Below are positions 13,397 through 13,923 of a stretch of 13,923 nucleotides of DNA, piece after piece. Positions within the stretch are counted from its first letter, which is position 1. Each line of letters begins with the position of its first letter. The notes under the pieces are model-generated. The model was given only the letters and a program-made list of their open reading frames with translations. It made no database searches and was not told the DNA's origin. This stretch comes from Pirellulales bacterium (GTDB lineage: Bacteria; Planctomycetota; Planctomycetia; Pirellulales; Thermoguttaceae): assembly GCA_030605745.1 (NCBI GenBank), contig JAUWHT010000209.1:1-13923 (forward strand), in the 5' to 3' direction. The translations under genes and the position numbers were made by a program.

Positions 13397-13421
13397 TTGA
13401 AGTCACAAATTGTGACCTCAA
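13397..13421. repeat. Third copy of the ORF6N palindrome, upstream of the gene
   Basis: Arms TTGAAGTCACA and TGTGACCTCAA pair with one mismatch around AAT. It lies 38 bases upstream of the ORF6N start codon, outside the reading frame, yet on either strand it could encode an LKSQIVTS or LRSQFVTS peptide like those in the protein. It could be an operator or a copy of a mobile palindromic cassette. Confidence 0.8.
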
Positions 13422-13453
13422 AACCATCGGCCCCAGTGTACAGATCGTTTAGC

Positions 13454-13471
13454 CGCCGGGTTTGCCCGGCG
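13454..13471. repeat. Small GC hairpin with GTTTAGC tail
   Basis: CGCCGGG (13454-13460) pairs with CCCGGCG (13465-13471) around TTTG, preceded by GTTTAGC (13447-13453). The combination resembles the hairpin at 2597-2614 in opposite orientation. It has no T-run. Confidence 0.55.
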
Positions 13472-13481
13472 CGTTGGCTTC

Positions 13482-13551
13482 GTACTTCGACATTCCTTGT
13501 TCGATATTCGATATTCATTGTCACGAGTAAATCGTAATTCTTGCGAGTTGC
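13482..13551. repeat. Third copy of the GAANNNC-heptad dispersed element
   Basis: In reverse orientation the heptads GTACTTC, GACATTC, CTTGTTC, GATATTC, GATATTC run from 13482 to 13516. They are followed by about 35 bases that match the outer flank of the copy at 10581-10659 (ATTGTCACGAGTAAATCG, then TAATTCTTGCGAGTTGC), apart from a roughly 9-base gap. Confidence 0.85.
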
Positions 13552-13563
13552 CCAAGATGGTGA

Positions 13564-13591
13564 TTGACAAGACTGCATGGACAAGTATAAT
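13564..13591 (+). promoter_or_regulatory. Consensus sigma70-type promoter (TTGACA-N16-TATAAT)
   Basis: Both hexamers are perfect (TTGACA 13564-13569, TATAAT 13586-13591) with a 16-base spacer. It points right, towards the gene starting at 13863, giving a leader of about 265 bases. A second, weaker candidate follows at 13618-13646 (TTGACG, 17 bases, TAAGAT). The stretch 13592-13862 holds no convincing gene on either strand; the longest plus-strand reading frame there is 44 codons (13653-13787) and looks like nothing I recognise. Confidence 0.6.
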
Positions 13592-13862
13592 CAGTAGTTG
13601 TGCTGGCATCCAGGTCCTTGACGGCAAAAGCACGATCTGGTAAGATAATGGCATGATCAGAGTTCCCACCACTCACTGCCGCCCCCGGCATCTTGGTGCG
13701 CTGCCGGATGATGATGCCCGTTGCAATGGGACATCGCTGCACGAGGCGTACCCGACAACCCACCTGATTGGGGGGGGTAGCTCTTAGTATGACAGCGCCA
13801 CATTAGCTCAAGACCTCCACAGGCGAACGCCGATAACGGTGTACAACACATGGAGGTGAAAG

Positions 13863-13923
13863 ATGACGACGGACGAAATCCGGGCGTTGGAGCCCAATGT
13901 ACGAAGGAAATTGAAACACTTTG
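13863..13923 (+). CDS. 5' end of an unrecognised gene (partial)
   Basis: The ATG at 13863 has a strong ribosome binding site (GGAGGTG, four bases upstream). Twenty codons remain before the window edge (MTTDEIRALEPNVRRKLKHF). This is too short to assign. The opening loosely resembles the start of some IS701/IS4-type transposases, a weak impression only. It is the only plus-strand gene candidate in the window and would be transcribed divergently from the operon. Confidence 0.55.
   Translation, partial: MTTDEIRALEPNVRRKLKHF

Noticed and set aside
13387..13584. 65-codon minus-strand frame upstream of the ORF6N gene
   Set aside because: It consists mostly of the dispersed heptad element and palindrome read in one frame, and has no coding character.
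13521..13851. Short minus-strand frames of 80 and 64 codons
   Set aside because: They overlap the promoter and repeat, have odd composition and no recognisable motif or ribosome binding site.

Overview
The window is a bacterial energy-metabolism locus. Nearly every gene lies on the minus strand, so transcription runs from high to low coordinates. The genes use ATG (once GTG) starts with GGAG-type ribosome binding sites, many start/stop overlaps and GC-rich codons. The gene content (group 3c-type [NiFe] hydrogenase, HdrA, HdrB/C-like proteins, ETF, membrane Fe-S oxidoreductase) points to an anaerobe or facultative anaerobe that handles H2. The many intergenic repeat families remind me of Planctomycetota and similar large, repeat-rich genomes, but that placement is a low-confidence impression.

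Layout in transcription order. 13863-13923 (+) is the first 20 codons of an unrecognised gene running off the right edge, preceded at 13564-13591 by a consensus sigma70-type promoter. Then on the minus strand: an ORF6N-domain protein (12793-13359); a flavodoxin-fold NAD(P)H:quinone oxidoreductase (12148-12744); a soluble HdrC-HdrB-like fusion (10817-12019) with a good promoter in front of it; etfB (9736-10509), interrupted by an in-frame TAG at codon 44; etfA (8759-9739); a membrane HdrDE-like/ETF:menaquinone oxidoreductase-like protein (6561-8759); hdrA (4346-6364); mvhD (3722-4219); mvhG (2748-3725); mvhA (1116-2582); a hydrogenase maturation protease (461-985); hypA (138-491); and five codons of a further gene at the left edge (1-15).

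How the genes may work together (inference). MvhA/MvhG/MvhD would move electrons between H2 and the flavin of HdrA, which in methanogens performs flavin-based bifurcation with ferredoxin and HdrB/C. The HdrC-HdrB-like fusion is the natural partner for HdrA here. EtfAB and the membrane protein form a second branch between acyl-CoA dehydrogenase-type enzymes and the menaquinone pool. The two Hdr-like proteins share the same C-terminal layout, so the locus looks like an H2-ferredoxin-ETF-quinone electron hub. HypA and the protease serve nickel insertion and C-terminal processing of MvhA.

Repeats are the second theme. Almost every gene junction carries short dispersed repeats, often as inverted pairs: CACGGAG-type, TTAGGCT-type, a GGCACG/GGGCGTG pair, eight CGCGACC/GGTCGCG hairpins, GAANNNC heptads, CAATNNN heptads and CTGATAG heptads. 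Some supply stop codons. A 25-27 bp palindrome occurs twice inside the ORF6N reading frame and once just upstream of it.
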